Assembly (NCBI GenBank): GCA_944376225.1
Contig: CALWBZ010000105.1
Coordinates: 1 to 33,385 of the forward strand
Length of the DNA: 33,385 nucleotides
Origin: an uncultured Clostridia bacterium
GTDB taxonomy: Bacteria > Bacillota > Clostridia > Lachnospirales > Bianqueaceae
Direction: 5' to 3'
The notes under the pieces were generated by a model that worked only from the letters and a program-made list of their open reading frames with translations, did not search any database and was not told the origin of the DNA. The position numbers were made by a program, and so were the translations under genes. Of this stretch, positions 8,166-16,373 are shown piece by piece (position 1 is the stretch's first letter; each line of letters begins with the position of its first letter).

Positions 8166-9161
8166 ATGAAACGATTAGCGGCGTTATTGTGCGCGGTTTT
8201 GCTGCTCGCGGCGGTGGGTTGCGCGACGGAGAAGACAGAGGAAGGGCTGGAGAAACTGGTTCTGAACGAGGTGGTGCATTCCGTGTTTTACGCGCCTCAG
8301 TACGTAGCCATGGAACTGGGCTTCTTCGAGGAAGAGGGCATCGACTTGCAGGTGGATGTGGGAAACGGCGCGGATAAATCCATGACGGCGGTGATCTCCG
8401 GCAACGCGGACGTGGCCCTGTGCGGCACGGAGGCGGCAGTCTATATCCACGCGGAAGGAAGAGAAGACGTGCCGGTGGTATTCGCGCAGCTCACCCAGCG
8501 CGCCGGGAATTTCCTGGTGGGAAGGCAGGAGGAGCCGGACTTTGAGTGGAAAGATCTGATCGGGCAGACGATCATCGGGGGACGGGAAGGCGGCATGCCG
8601 GAGATGGTGCTGGAATACATCCTGAAGGAAAACGGTATCGACCCCGAGAAGGATTTGACCATTATCACGAACCTGGATCTGTCGGCGACGGCGGGAGCCT
8701 TCGTGGCAGGTACGGGAGCCTATACCACAGAGTTTGAGCCGGGAGCGACGACGCTGGAAGAAGGAGGAAACGGCTATGTGGTCGCTTCCCTGGGAGTGGA
8801 TTCCGGTTATGTGCCTTACACCGTCTATGTGACGACGGAATCGATCCTGGAGGAAAAGGGCGATCTCATGCAGGGATTTACAAACGCCATTTATAAGGGA
8901 CAGAAGTGGGTGGAGGAGCATACGCCCCAGGAGGTAGCGGAAGTCATCCATCCCCAGTTCGCGGAGACGTCGGTGGAGACCCTGACTAAAATCATCGAAA
9001 GATATCAGGAGCAGGATACCTGGAAGACGGATCCGGTCTTTACGGAAGAGGCCCTGCGGCTCATCGAAGATATCCTGCGGGCGGGCGGCGAATATGAAGG
9101 AGAACTCGCCTACGACGCCATTGCCAATACGGAACTCGCGGAGAAAGCCATGAATCCGTGA
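8166..9161 (+). CDS. Lipoprotein solute-binding protein, SsuA/THI5 (NMT1-like) class
   Basis: Extracytoplasmic binding protein of a nitrate/sulfonate/thiamine-precursor-type importer. The 331-residue product begins with a lipoprotein signal (MKRLAALLCAVLLLAAVGC), so C19 would carry the lipid anchor. The body has the class hallmark near its start (VHSVFYAPQYVAMELGFFEE, then GIDLQV), followed by SGNADVALCG and the two-lobe pattern. ATG 8166 is six bases after AGGAGG; ATG 8160 abuts that site and is unlikely. No permease or ATPase adjoins it. The matching pair lies on the other strand at 427-1984, so this may be the missing third subunit. A sulfonate, a pyrimidine or another small ligand are all possible. 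The gene ends in a strong terminator. Confidence 0.85.
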   Translation: MKRLAALLCAVLLLAAVGCATEKTEEGLEKLVLNEVVHSVFYAPQYVAMELGFFEEEGIDLQVDVGNGADKSMTAVISGNADVALCGTEAAVYIHAEGREDVPVVFAQLTQRAGNFLVGRQEEPDFEWKDLIGQTIIGGREGGMPEMVLEYILKENGIDPEKDLTIITNLDLSATAGAFVAGTGAYTTEFEPGATTLEEGGNGYVVASLGVDSGYVPYTVYVTTESILEEKGDLMQGFTNAIYKGQKWVEEHTPQEVAEVIHPQFAETSVETLTKIIERYQEQDTWKTDPVFTEEALRLIEDILRAGGEYEGELAYDAIANTELAEKAMNP

Positions 9162-9163
9162 AA

Positions 9164-9198
9164 AAAGCGCGGCTCTAGCCTATAGGGCCGCGCTTTTT
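9164..9198 (+). terminator. Intrinsic terminator after the binding-protein gene
   Basis: A 10-bp perfect stem AAAGCGCGGC/GCCGCGCTTT (9164-9173 with 9187-9196) followed by a T run to 9198, right after the stop at 9161. Confidence 0.9.
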
Positions 9199-9229
9199 CG
9201 CATGGCAAGGAGAAATCTGTAAAAAACAG

Positions 9230-9258
9230 TTGATCTCCTTTCTATCTCGGGTTATAAT
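9230..9258 (+). promoter_or_regulatory. Promoter of the 9291-13265 operon
   Basis: TTGATC (9230-9235) and a perfect TATAAT (9253-9258), 17 bp apart, 32 bp before the first start codon. Confidence 0.75.
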
Positions 9259-9290
9259 AAAAACAAATTCCCTGAGAAAGGATGATGAGG

Positions 9291-9776
9291 ATGGCTGACT
9301 TTTTTGATAAATTGATGAAGGACGCGAAGAAGACGGCGGCCAAAGTCGCGGACCGCACGGTGGCCACGGCGAACATCGCCAAGAGCAAGACCTTGGAAAC
9401 CGTAGACAGCGTGAAACTGGAGATCGAGATGAAGAAGATGCAGAAGGATCTGGATAAGGAGTACCAGGTGCTGGGGCAGATCGTCTATCAGATCGAAAAA
9501 GGCGTCTTGAATCGGGACGATCAGATCTTACAGGCTTCTTGCGGACGAATCGACCGCTGCAAAAAGGAGCTCGAAGAGCTGGAGCACAAGAAAAAGGGCA
9601 AGAAAAGCGCGGAGGAAGCGCCCCAGGCCCAGAAGGAGGAAGAACACCGGGAGAAGCCCTTCCAGGGGTACGAGAAGGATGAGGAAGGCTATCCGATGAT
9701 GAAATTCTGTCCCCATTGCAAGGCGGGGAACCCTCCGGACGCCAAGGTCTGCGTCTACTGTCATAGGGAACTGTAA
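9291..9776 (+). CDS. Coiled-coil protein with C-terminal zinc ribbon
   Basis: Function unknown. The 161-residue protein has a charged N-terminal region, a long helical coiled coil (about 40-110, rich in K, E, L and Q), a Lys/Glu/Ala linker and a C-terminal zinc ribbon with two cysteine pairs, CPHC and CVYC, 11 residues apart. No membrane segment or signal is seen. ATG 9291 lies nine bases after AGAAAGG; ATG 9282 and ATG 9285 are in frame but too close to that site. It is the first gene of a tight operon whose next two genes overlap one another. Proteins of this shape are common in Firmicutes and usually annotated only as zinc-ribbon proteins. A scaffold or nucleic-acid-binding role would be a guess. 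Confidence 0.8.
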   Translation: MADFFDKLMKDAKKTAAKVADRTVATANIAKSKTLETVDSVKLEIEMKKMQKDLDKEYQVLGQIVYQIEKGVLNRDDQILQASCGRIDRCKKELEELEHKKKGKKSAEEAPQAQKEEEHREKPFQGYEKDEEGYPMMKFCPHCKAGNPPDAKVCVYCHREL

Positions 9777-10003
9777 TGAACTATTACGTCTGTACGCATT
9801 TCGATCATCACGGTTCCATGGAGATTTTCTCCGAGGAAGACTATGAGGAGGCTTGCCGCGTCGACGACGGGTATCACGTGCTTCTGAACGCGGCCAGCCG
9901 CCAGGCGGCCCTGGAATTCGTGCAGGAAGTGATATTGGAAGCCCTTCAGATAGACCCGGAATTGCGAGACTTAAAAAAAGATATACGGGAGCTGTATTTA
10001 TGA
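9776..10003 (+). CDS. Conserved-looking 75-residue protein of unknown function
   Basis: Not recognised. It is a small acidic soluble protein starting MNYYVCTHFDHHG, with one Cys and a HFDHHG cluster near the N-terminus, a run of acidic residues (EIFSEEDYEEA) and an amphipathic C-terminal helix. Its ATG shares one base with the stop of the zinc-ribbon gene, and its stop overlaps the next ATG (ATGA). This double coupling, together with base composition like the neighbours, argues that it is real and made in ratio with them. No metal-binding or catalytic role can be assigned. Confidence 0.75.
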   Translation: MNYYVCTHFDHHGSMEIFSEEDYEEACRVDDGYHVLLNAASRQAALEFVQEVILEALQIDPELRDLKKDIRELYL

Positions 10004-10704
10004 AAAAGTATCCGGTATGGGCCCATCTTGCCGCCGTCGCGGCCATGCTCTGCCTCTTGGTAGTCATGCTCTTGACCGCCTTTTCCTGTACCGTATTCGA
10101 CCGGGGATTTATCGACCGGGAGATGAAAAAGTTTCAGGTGGCGGATCGAATCGGCATGAATCAGGAAAGCCTTATGGAGCTGTATGACGAAGTGTTAAAG
10201 TATCTGGAAGACGAGCGGGACGATCTGGATATCACGGTCACGCGGGACGGGACAGAGATGAAAGCCTTTAACGAAAAGGAGATCCTGCACATGGTGGACG
10301 TGGAGGCGTTGTTTCGGGGCGGCTTCTGGCTGCGGGATATCTGTGCCGTCTTAGGCCTTGCCCTGATCCTCCTATGCGTCTTCACGAAACAGGGCGGCGC
10401 GCTCTTCCGGGGCTTTTGTATCGCTTCCGGCGTCTTTGTTGCCCTTGTGGCGGGGGTGGGGCTGGCGGTGCTCATCGATTTCGACACCACCTTCACGCTA
10501 TTTCACCGGCTATTTTTCAATAACGACCTGTGGATACTGGATTACCGCACGGATCTTCTGATGAACATCGTGCCCGAGTCCTTTTCTTATGACGTGGCGC
10601 TGCGGACGATTCTGTATTTCGGCGGCGCCTGGGCTCTGCTTCTGCTATCGGGCATTCTGACGCGCCGTTTCCTGAAGAAACGGGGAGAAGGGGACATTAG
10701 ATAG
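10000..10704 (+). CDS. TIGR01906/DUF1461 membrane protein, Lit-like lipoprotein transacylase family
   Basis: A 234-residue integral membrane protein of the family that includes Lit, which moves an acyl chain within the lipid-modified cysteine of lipoproteins to give a lyso form. Helices lie near 8-28, 111-128, 135-160 and 203-222, with an outward domain of about 80 residues after the first helix. Family motifs visible are EKEILHMVDV (H97, matching the conserved EIxHMxDV), and FHRLFFNNDLWILDYRTD (169-185) followed by PESF. Family membership is well supported; activity as a transacylase rather than another DUF1461 role is inferred. ATG 10000 overlaps the previous stop by 4 bp. The upstream extension is only a shadow over the 75-residue gene. 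Confidence 0.8.
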   Translation: MKKYPVWAHLAAVAAMLCLLVVMLLTAFSCTVFDRGFIDREMKKFQVADRIGMNQESLMELYDEVLKYLEDERDDLDITVTRDGTEMKAFNEKEILHMVDVEALFRGGFWLRDICAVLGLALILLCVFTKQGGALFRGFCIASGVFVALVAGVGLAVLIDFDTTFTLFHRLFFNNDLWILDYRTDLLMNIVPESFSYDVALRTILYFGGAWALLLLSGILTRRFLKKRGEGDIR

Positions 10705-10718
10705 AAAGGGAGAATGGC

Positions 10719-11633
10719 ATGGAAGCTGTGCTTGGCGTACTCGGTTCGATCCTCCTCTTTATCGGGACGGCGCTCTTGTGGATCCTAGGGATTCTTCTGG
10801 GGATCATCCTGCTTTTTCTCCTTCTTTTGGCGGTGCCGATCCGTTTTCGCCTGCGGGGAGCATACGGCGGGGAGGTTCGGGAAGGGCAGGGCGAGATCTC
10901 GTATTTTCTTCGGATTCTGCGGCTAAACGCCTATTTCAAAGAGGACAGGCTCGCCTGGCGCGCTACGGTATTTGGCAGGCAGATCACCGGTTCGGAATCT
11001 TCTCCGGAGCCGGAGGAAGAAGAGCTCGAGGAACCGGTGGAAGAGACGGTAGAACATGTATATCGGGAACCCCAAGAGCCGCCTGGGCAAACCGGAGAGG
11101 CGCTTACACCGCCGCCGAAACCACAACCCTCCGGCAAGGTCGAGATGGAGGAGCCGCCGGATTGGGTGAAGAAGGGTATGCGGCCCATAAAACCCATAAA
11201 GCCCGTCGAGGCGGGCTTCTGGGAGAGGCTGGGGGCCAGGCTTTCCCGTTACGCCGACCTTTGGGAGAAGTTTAAGGCCTATCCCCATAAGCAGGAGATC
11301 TGGCGGGCGGCGCGCCGCGCCATAGGAAAAATCCTCCGTTCCCTGCGCCTGCGAAACAGTACGGCGCGTATTCGATTCGGATGGAAGGATCCGGCGAATA
11401 CGGGTCTTACCCTGGGGGCGGCTTCTATGATTGGCCAGTTCCTCACGGGGGACGGCTGCCATATCGAGCTGGAGCCGGATTTTGACGGGGCTTGTCTGGA
11501 AGTAGATGGGAAACTGGAATTTCGCGTGCGGATTTTGTACATCCTATGGGTGGGCTTATGCCTCCTGGGGAATCGGCATGTCAGAGAATTGCTTTTGTTC
11601 GCGCTGAAAAAGGCGCGTAAGAGGGCGGATTAA
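10719..11633 (+). CDS. DUF2953 membrane-anchored protein (YtfI-like)
   Basis: A 304-residue protein with a strong N-terminal hydrophobic stretch (about 6-42, possibly two short helices), a Pro/Glu-rich low-complexity linker (about 90-150) and a conserved C-terminal region containing RIRFGWKDPANTGLTLGA and the hydrophobic RILYILWVGLCLL. That C-terminal pattern and its place directly before a GerW/YtfJ gene match DUF2953 proteins (YtfI in Bacillus subtilis lies next to ytfJ). The molecular role is unknown; a sporulation-linked envelope function is suggested by the partner only. The linker is unusually acidic and proline-rich compared with the rest. Confidence 0.75.
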   Translation: MEAVLGVLGSILLFIGTALLWILGILLGIILLFLLLLAVPIRFRLRGAYGGEVREGQGEISYFLRILRLNAYFKEDRLAWRATVFGRQITGSESSPEPEEEELEEPVEETVEHVYREPQEPPGQTGEALTPPPKPQPSGKVEMEEPPDWVKKGMRPIKPIKPVEAGFWERLGARLSRYADLWEKFKAYPHKQEIWRAARRAIGKILRSLRLRNSTARIRFGWKDPANTGLTLGAASMIGQFLTGDGCHIELEPDFDGACLEVDGKLEFRVRILYILWVGLCLLGNRHVRELLLFALKKARKRAD

Positions 11634-11655
11634 GACGGAGAAGAAAGGAAAGGCA

Positions 11656-12069
11656 ATGAAAGCGAAGGAAGAATTAAAGGATCTGTTGTCGCAGCTGGAA
11701 GGGTTTATTACCACGAAGTCCGTGGTCGGCGAGGCGATTCACATGGGAGACACGATCTTGCTCCCTCTGGTGGATGTCAGTTTCGGCGCCGGCGCCGGCG
11801 CCCGGGACAAGCGTTATGATAAGAACGGGTTGGCCAGCGCCATGGGAGGCGTAGGCGCCAAGATGAGCCCCAGCGCGATCCTGGTCGTTCAAGACGGAAC
11901 GATACGGATGGTGAGCGTCAAGAATCAGGATACGGTCACCAAGGTGATGGATATGGTGCCGGACGTATTAGAACGCCTTAAGAACGGTTTTGAGAAGGAA
12001 AAAGAAAATAAGGCGGCCCGAGAGGCCGTAGAGGAAGCGGCCCGGGAGGCCGAAGAAAAGGCAGAATGA
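11656..12069 (+). CDS. ytfJ: GerW/YtfJ family sporulation protein
   Basis: A 137-residue protein of the GerW family. YtfJ in Bacillus subtilis is a forespore protein needed for normal spore germination. I see the family core: GEAIHMGDTILLPLVDVSFGAGAG, then a Gly-rich GGVGAKMSPSAILVV, and a C-terminal charged helix rich in Glu, Lys and Ala. No signal peptide. It is preceded by the DUF2953 gene as in Bacillus, and its stop overlaps the start of the serine ammonia-lyase gene (ATGA). Good evidence that the organism can sporulate, though presence of this family alone is not proof. Confidence 0.88.
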   Translation: MKAKEELKDLLSQLEGFITTKSVVGEAIHMGDTILLPLVDVSFGAGAGARDKRYDKNGLASAMGGVGAKMSPSAILVVQDGTIRMVSVKNQDTVTKVMDMVPDVLERLKNGFEKEKENKAAREAVEEAAREAEEKAE

Positions 12070-13265
12070 AGTCGATACGCGAGATCTATAAAATCGGTAA
12101 GGGGCCATCCAGCTCTCATACCATGGGCCCGGAACGGGCCGCGAAATGGATGCGGTCGGAGTATCCCCAGGCGGATTCGTTCCAGGTATTCTTGTACGGA
12201 TCCCTGGCGAAGACGGGCAAGGGACATATGACGGATGAAGGAATCAGAAAATCCCTGGATCCCCTTCCCGTCAAGATTTTGTTCTGTCAAGAATCGGAGG
12301 AGGAGCTGCCCCATCCCAATACGATGGATCTGGTGGCTTATCAGGACGGACAGGAGCTGGGGCGAGCCAGAGTGCTCTCTGTAGGCGGCGGGGATATCGA
12401 GATCCTGGGACACGCGAAGGAGGCTTCTCCGGAGATCTACCAAGCCAGAACCTTTACCGAGATCGCCTTATATTGTAAGAGTCACATGATCCGCCTGAGC
12501 GATTATGTGGAGCAAATCGAGGGAAAAGACATCTGGGTCTATCTCTGGGATGTGTGGAAAACCATGCAGCAGGCGATCATCGAGGGCCTGTCCACCACCG
12601 GGATTCTGCCGGGAGGACTTGGGGTAGAGCGTAAGGCGCAGTACCTTTATCAGCAGAGCCATATTGACGAAGGGCCGGAGACGCGGGAGAACCGCATTGT
12701 CTGCGCCTATGCCTTCGCCATCAGCGAGCAGAACGCCAGCTGCGGCACCATCGTAACCGCCCCCACCTGCGGCGCTTGCAGTGTTCTGCCTTCCGTATTA
12801 AAGTACATGCAGGAGAAAAAAGGATTCTCGGACAAGCAGGTGCTGAAAGCCCTAGCCGTAGCCGGGTTGATCGGCAATCTGGTCAAAACCAACGCCTCTG
12901 TGAGCGGGGCAGAATGTGGCTGTCAGGCGGAGATAGGCACCGCCTGTTCCATGGCCGCCGCCGCGTTGGCGGAGCTTTTCGGCATGGGAATCGATCAGAT
13001 CGAATACGCGGCGGAGGTGGCGATGGAACATCATCTGGGACTGACCTGCGATCCCATTTGCGGCTTGGTACAGATCCCCTGCATCGAACGGAACGCGGTG
13101 GCCGCCATGCGGGCCATCAACGCCCTGAGTCTGGCAAACTTCCTTTCCGGCACCCGGAAGATTTCCTTCGACCTGGTGGTCAAAACCATGTACGAGACGG
13201 GAAGAGACCTGTCCCGCGGATATCGGGAGACCGCCGAGGGCGGCCTGGCTAAACTGTATATGTAA
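12066..13265 (+). CDS. sdaA: L-serine ammonia-lyase, single-chain iron-sulfur type
   Basis: Cytoplasmic enzyme that converts L-serine to pyruvate and ammonia. The 399-residue chain carries both domains: the beta domain with KGPSSSHTMGP (12-22) and the alpha domain from about 130 on. The [4Fe-4S] ligands fit C286, C328 and C339; their spacing of 42 and 11 is the same as I remember for the Legionella enzyme (C343, C385, C396). The alpha domain also shows TAPTCGACSVLP and IPCIERN. It is the last gene of the operon, overlapping gerW by 4 bp, and is followed by a strong terminator. Pairing with sporulation genes may reflect serine use late in growth (inference). Confidence 0.95.
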   Translation: MKSIREIYKIGKGPSSSHTMGPERAAKWMRSEYPQADSFQVFLYGSLAKTGKGHMTDEGIRKSLDPLPVKILFCQESEEELPHPNTMDLVAYQDGQELGRARVLSVGGGDIEILGHAKEASPEIYQARTFTEIALYCKSHMIRLSDYVEQIEGKDIWVYLWDVWKTMQQAIIEGLSTTGILPGGLGVERKAQYLYQQSHIDEGPETRENRIVCAYAFAISEQNASCGTIVTAPTCGACSVLPSVLKYMQEKKGFSDKQVLKALAVAGLIGNLVKTNASVSGAECGCQAEIGTACSMAAAALAELFGMGIDQIEYAAEVAMEHHLGLTCDPICGLVQIPCIERNAVAAMRAINALSLANFLSGTRKISFDLVVKTMYETGRDLSRGYRETAEGGLAKLYM

Positions 13266-13269
13266 AAAG

Positions 13270-13304
13270 CGGGGCTGTCTCATAAGAGACAGCCCCGTTT
13301 TTTT
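13270..13304. terminator. Bidirectional intrinsic terminator
   Basis: A perfect 12-bp stem CGGGGCTGTCTC/GAGACAGCCCCG with an ATAA loop. Seven T follow on the plus strand and five on the minus strand, so it can end both the serine ammonia-lyase operon and the convergent hydrogenase gene. Confidence 0.95.
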
Positions 13305-14829
13305 AATCGATCAGCTTGTCCAGCTCTTTGACATATTCGGTCTCGCTCGCGATCTTGTGATCGGCGCGCTTGGCGTACAGATGCACCGCCGCCTGAGACT
13401 TCTTGATGGGCTGCATGGTGCCCGCGCCGGCGACGCAGCCGCCGGGACAGGCCATGCCCTCCAGAAGGTATCCGGGGTACTTGCCCGCCACCGCCGCCGC
13501 CATCATCTTGCGGCAGTCCCGTAGTCCCTCGGCGTTGGCCACCTTGACCTCCCGGTCGGGATAGCGCTCTTTGATGACGTTGACAACGGCCTGAGCCACA
13601 CCGCCGGAGACGGCAAAATCGCGGCCGTCGGAGGAAGCGTTGTTGACACCCTCCGGATCCTCCGCAAGCTGACTAAGATCCAGATCTTTAGCCGCGAAGA
13701 CGCCGGCCATTTCCTCATAGGTCAGGACGAAATCCACCTCGCTTCGCACTCTGCGGCGCCGGGCCTCCAGCTTCTTAGCGGCGCAGGGGCCGATAAAGAC
13801 CACCTTGGCGTCAGGATGCTGATGTTTGATCAGACGGGCCGTCAGGGTCATGGGCGTCAAGGCCATGGAGATGCACTGGGCATGATCCGGGAAGAATTTC
13901 TTGGCCATGGAAGACCAGGCGGGACAGCAGGAAGTTCCCATGAAAGGCAGCTCCTCCGGTACCTCGCGGACGAAGTCCTCCGCTTCCTGAGCGGTACACA
14001 GATCGGCGCCCACGGCTACCTCAAATACGTCGGTAAAGCCCAGCTCCCGCATGGCGGCCCGAAGCTTACCGGGCGTTACCTTGGGGCCGAACTGGCCGAC
14101 AAAGGCGGGAGCCACGGCGGCATAGACCTTCTGACCGGACTGAATAGCGCGGATCACCTGGAAGATCTGGGACTTATCGGAGATCGCCCCGAAGGGACAA
14201 TTGACCAGACACATACCGCAGGACACACAGCGGTCATAATCGATCTCCGCCTTTCCGTTGGCGTCGCTGTGGATCGCGTCCACGCCGCAGGCCATGGCGC
14301 AGGGCCGCTCCTGCTTGATGATGGCGTTATAGCCGCAAACTTCGGCGCAGCGTCCGCACTGGATACATTTGGCTGGATCAATGTGGGAACGCCCGTTGTA
14401 GCGGTCCAGCGTGATGGCGTCCTTCGGACAGACCTCCACACAGGGGTGGGCGAGACATCCCTGGCACCCTTCGGTCACCAGGTAGCGCTTCTCCACACAA
14501 CCGTTGCAGGCAAACTTGATGACGTTAATCAGCGGAGGCGTATAATAGGTCTCCGGCTGATCGGCGGCCTCGATGTTGTCGGAGACAGGAGAATGCTCTC
14601 CCGCGCCCCGGCAGGGCAGGCCCATGGCGAGACGCAGACGCTCGCCGACAATGGCCCGCTCTAAGAATACATCATTACGAAAATTGCCGACTTCCCCAGG
14701 AATAATCTTATACGGGAGCTCTTCCATCTGCTTGTCGATGGGACGCCCCTCCGACTCGTAAGCCATTTTGGCCACGGCCGTGAAGATCATTCGGCGGATT
14801 TCCTGGATTCTGGTTTCAACACCTCTCAT
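13303..14829 (-). CDS. [FeFe]-hydrogenase-like protein, group B-like, with several [4Fe-4S] modules
   Basis: Redox enzyme with an H-cluster-type active site. The 508-residue protein has cysteine-rich ferredoxin-like modules (C108/C111 and C122-C134; C155-C165; C177/C181; C201-C211), then the three H-cluster motifs: TSCCPAW (299-305), GPCAAKKLEA (347-356) and EGMACPGGCVAGAG (457-470). Ala after CCP and Gly instead of Met before PC are unlike classical group A enzymes and resemble group B. All cluster cysteines and the proton-transfer cysteine (C301) are present. Start 14829 is eight bases after AAAGGGG; the ATG at 14835 is too close. It follows glmM by 45 bp on the same strand and shares its transcript. 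Maturases HydE, F and G are not in the window. Confidence 0.88.
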   Translation of the reverse strand: MRGVETRIQEIRRMIFTAVAKMAYESEGRPIDKQMEELPYKIIPGEVGNFRNDVFLERAIVGERLRLAMGLPCRGAGEHSPVSDNIEAADQPETYYTPPLINVIKFACNGCVEKRYLVTEGCQGCLAHPCVEVCPKDAITLDRYNGRSHIDPAKCIQCGRCAEVCGYNAIIKQERPCAMACGVDAIHSDANGKAEIDYDRCVSCGMCLVNCPFGAISDKSQIFQVIRAIQSGQKVYAAVAPAFVGQFGPKVTPGKLRAAMRELGFTDVFEVAVGADLCTAQEAEDFVREVPEELPFMGTSCCPAWSSMAKKFFPDHAQCISMALTPMTLTARLIKHQHPDAKVVFIGPCAAKKLEARRRRVRSEVDFVLTYEEMAGVFAAKDLDLSQLAEDPEGVNNASSDGRDFAVSGGVAQAVVNVIKERYPDREVKVANAEGLRDCRKMMAAAVAGKYPGYLLEGMACPGGCVAGAGTMQPIKKSQAAVHLYAKRADHKIASETEYVKELDKLID

Positions 14830-14874
14830 GTTCATTTCCCCTTTACTGTGGTTTCTATGGAAAACGGACAAGGC

Positions 14875-16224
14875 TTAACGCGCGGTCACGTATCCCTTCT
14901 TTTGAATGACTTGATAAACTCGGTCGACACAGGTTTCGCAAAGCGCCTGGGTCCCGGCTTCGACCATGATGCGAACGAGTGGTTCGGTACCGCTTGAACG
15001 CAGCAGGATGCGCCCGTCGTCGCCCAGCTCTTCCCGAACGGCGTCGGCGGCGGACAACACATCCGGATCTTTCATGGCGGCTTCCTTATCCGTCACCGGC
15101 ACGTTTTTCAGCACCTGAGGATAAATCTTCAGAGGAGCCACTAAGCGGCTCAGCGTAGTTTTACGCTCCAGGATGACTTCCATCACTTTAATGGCGGTCA
15201 AAAGCCCGTCTCCCGTCGTCGCGTATTTGCTGAAAATGATGTGGCCGGATTGTTCCCCGCCGATGCGATGACCATTTTGCTGCATGCATTCGTAGACATA
15301 TTTATCGCCCACGGCAGTCTTCTCATACGAAATACCCTCCTGATCGAAGGCCTTATAGAGCCCCAGGTTGGACATGACGGTGGTTACCACCGTGTTATTG
15401 AGGAGCTTATTGCGTTCCTTCAGGTACTTGCCGTATAGGTAAAGGATACCGTCGCCGTTTACGACGTCGCCCTTCTCATCCACCGCCAGACATCGATCCG
15501 CGTCGCCGTCGAAGGCGAATCCCACGTCTAACCCTTCCCGTTTAACCAGCTCCTGAAGGGACTGGATATGGGTGGAGCCGCAGTTTTCATTGATATTCAG
15601 CCCGTTAGGCTCGTCGTGGATCACATAAGTTTTGGCTCCCAACGCGTCGAAGACGCTTTTAGCGATCATCCAGACGCTGCCGTTAGCGCAGTCAAGCCCC
15701 ACCCGCATGCCGCGGTAGGAACGGGTAGCGAGGGAGATCAGATAGGCGATATAGCGGTTGCGCCCAGCGGAATAATCCTGGGTGTAGCCGATACGGTCCC
15801 GCGTAGCCAGCGGGACGTCCGGGCCCTGGCCGTCCAGATAGGCCTCGATTTCGAGGATGGTGTCCTCGTCCATCTTCTCGCCGTTCGCATTGATCAGTTT
15901 GATTCCGTTATCGTAGTAAGGATTATGGCTGGCGCTGATCATGATGCCGCAGTCAAAATTGTCCGAACGCACTACATAGGAGACGCTGGGCGTCGTGGTC
16001 ACATGCAGCAGGAATACGTTAGCGCCGGAGGCGGTCAGCCCCGAAACCAGAGCGTACTCAAACATGTAGCTCGAACGTCGGGTATCTTTGCCGATGACGA
16101 TACGCGCGGGACGGTCCTTGCCGTAATACCAGCCGATGAACCGGCCAACCTTGTAGGCGTGTTCCACGGTGAGGGTCTTGTTGGCCTCCCCGCGAAAACC
16201 GTCCGTGCCAAAATATTTTCCCAT
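14875..16224 (-). CDS. glmM: Phosphoglucosamine mutase
   Basis: Interconverts glucosamine-6-phosphate and glucosamine-1-phosphate on the way to UDP-GlcNAc and peptidoglycan. The 449-residue length is standard. Motifs: KYFGTDGFRGEAN at the N-terminus, catalytic serine S99 in MISASHNPYYDNGIKL, the metal loop DGDADR, the sugar-binding GEQSGHI and the phosphate-binding RSSGTEPLVRI near the C-terminus. The ribosome site GGAGG lies a few bases upstream of ATG 16224. It is divergent from ychF and is followed by the hydrogenase gene, an unusual partner for a cell-wall enzyme. Confidence 0.96.
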   Translation of the reverse strand: MGKYFGTDGFRGEANKTLTVEHAYKVGRFIGWYYGKDRPARIVIGKDTRRSSYMFEYALVSGLTASGANVFLLHVTTTPSVSYVVRSDNFDCGIMISASHNPYYDNGIKLINANGEKMDEDTILEIEAYLDGQGPDVPLATRDRIGYTQDYSAGRNRYIAYLISLATRSYRGMRVGLDCANGSVWMIAKSVFDALGAKTYVIHDEPNGLNINENCGSTHIQSLQELVKREGLDVGFAFDGDADRCLAVDEKGDVVNGDGILYLYGKYLKERNKLLNNTVVTTVMSNLGLYKAFDQEGISYEKTAVGDKYVYECMQQNGHRIGGEQSGHIIFSKYATTGDGLLTAIKVMEVILERKTTLSRLVAPLKIYPQVLKNVPVTDKEAAMKDPDVLSAADAVREELGDDGRILLRSSGTEPLVRIMVEAGTQALCETCVDRVYQVIQKKGYVTAR

Positions 16225-16254
16225 TCATTACCTCCAAAATATACAGAGATCCTA

Positions 16255-16285
16255 CTTCAAAGAAGCGCTTGCATTTTCTTCAAAG
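16255..16285. repeat. Direct repeats in the glmM-ychF divergent region
   Basis: Two exact copies of CTTCAAAG (16255-16262 and 16278-16285), 23 bp start to start, flank the palindrome AAGCGCTT (16263-16270), which overlaps the -35 box of the ychF promoter. A regulator site is possible but unproven. Confidence 0.4.
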
Positions 16286-16296
16286 TATGATACAAT
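16269..16296 (+). promoter_or_regulatory. Promoter of ychF
   Basis: TTGCAT (16269-16274) and TACAAT (16291-16296) with a 16-bp spacer, 77 bp before the ATG. Confidence 0.6.
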
Positions 16297-16373
16297 AATA
16301 CTACATTTTCAAGAGTTTGAAAACACTTTTTTTGAGTTTGCCTATTTTACCAGAATGTGAGGAATTTGAACCG

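Noticed and set aside
13816..14664. 282-codon plus-strand frame opposite the hydrogenase gene
   Set aside because: Shadow of a gene with complete iron-sulfur and H-cluster motifs; no promoter or start signals.
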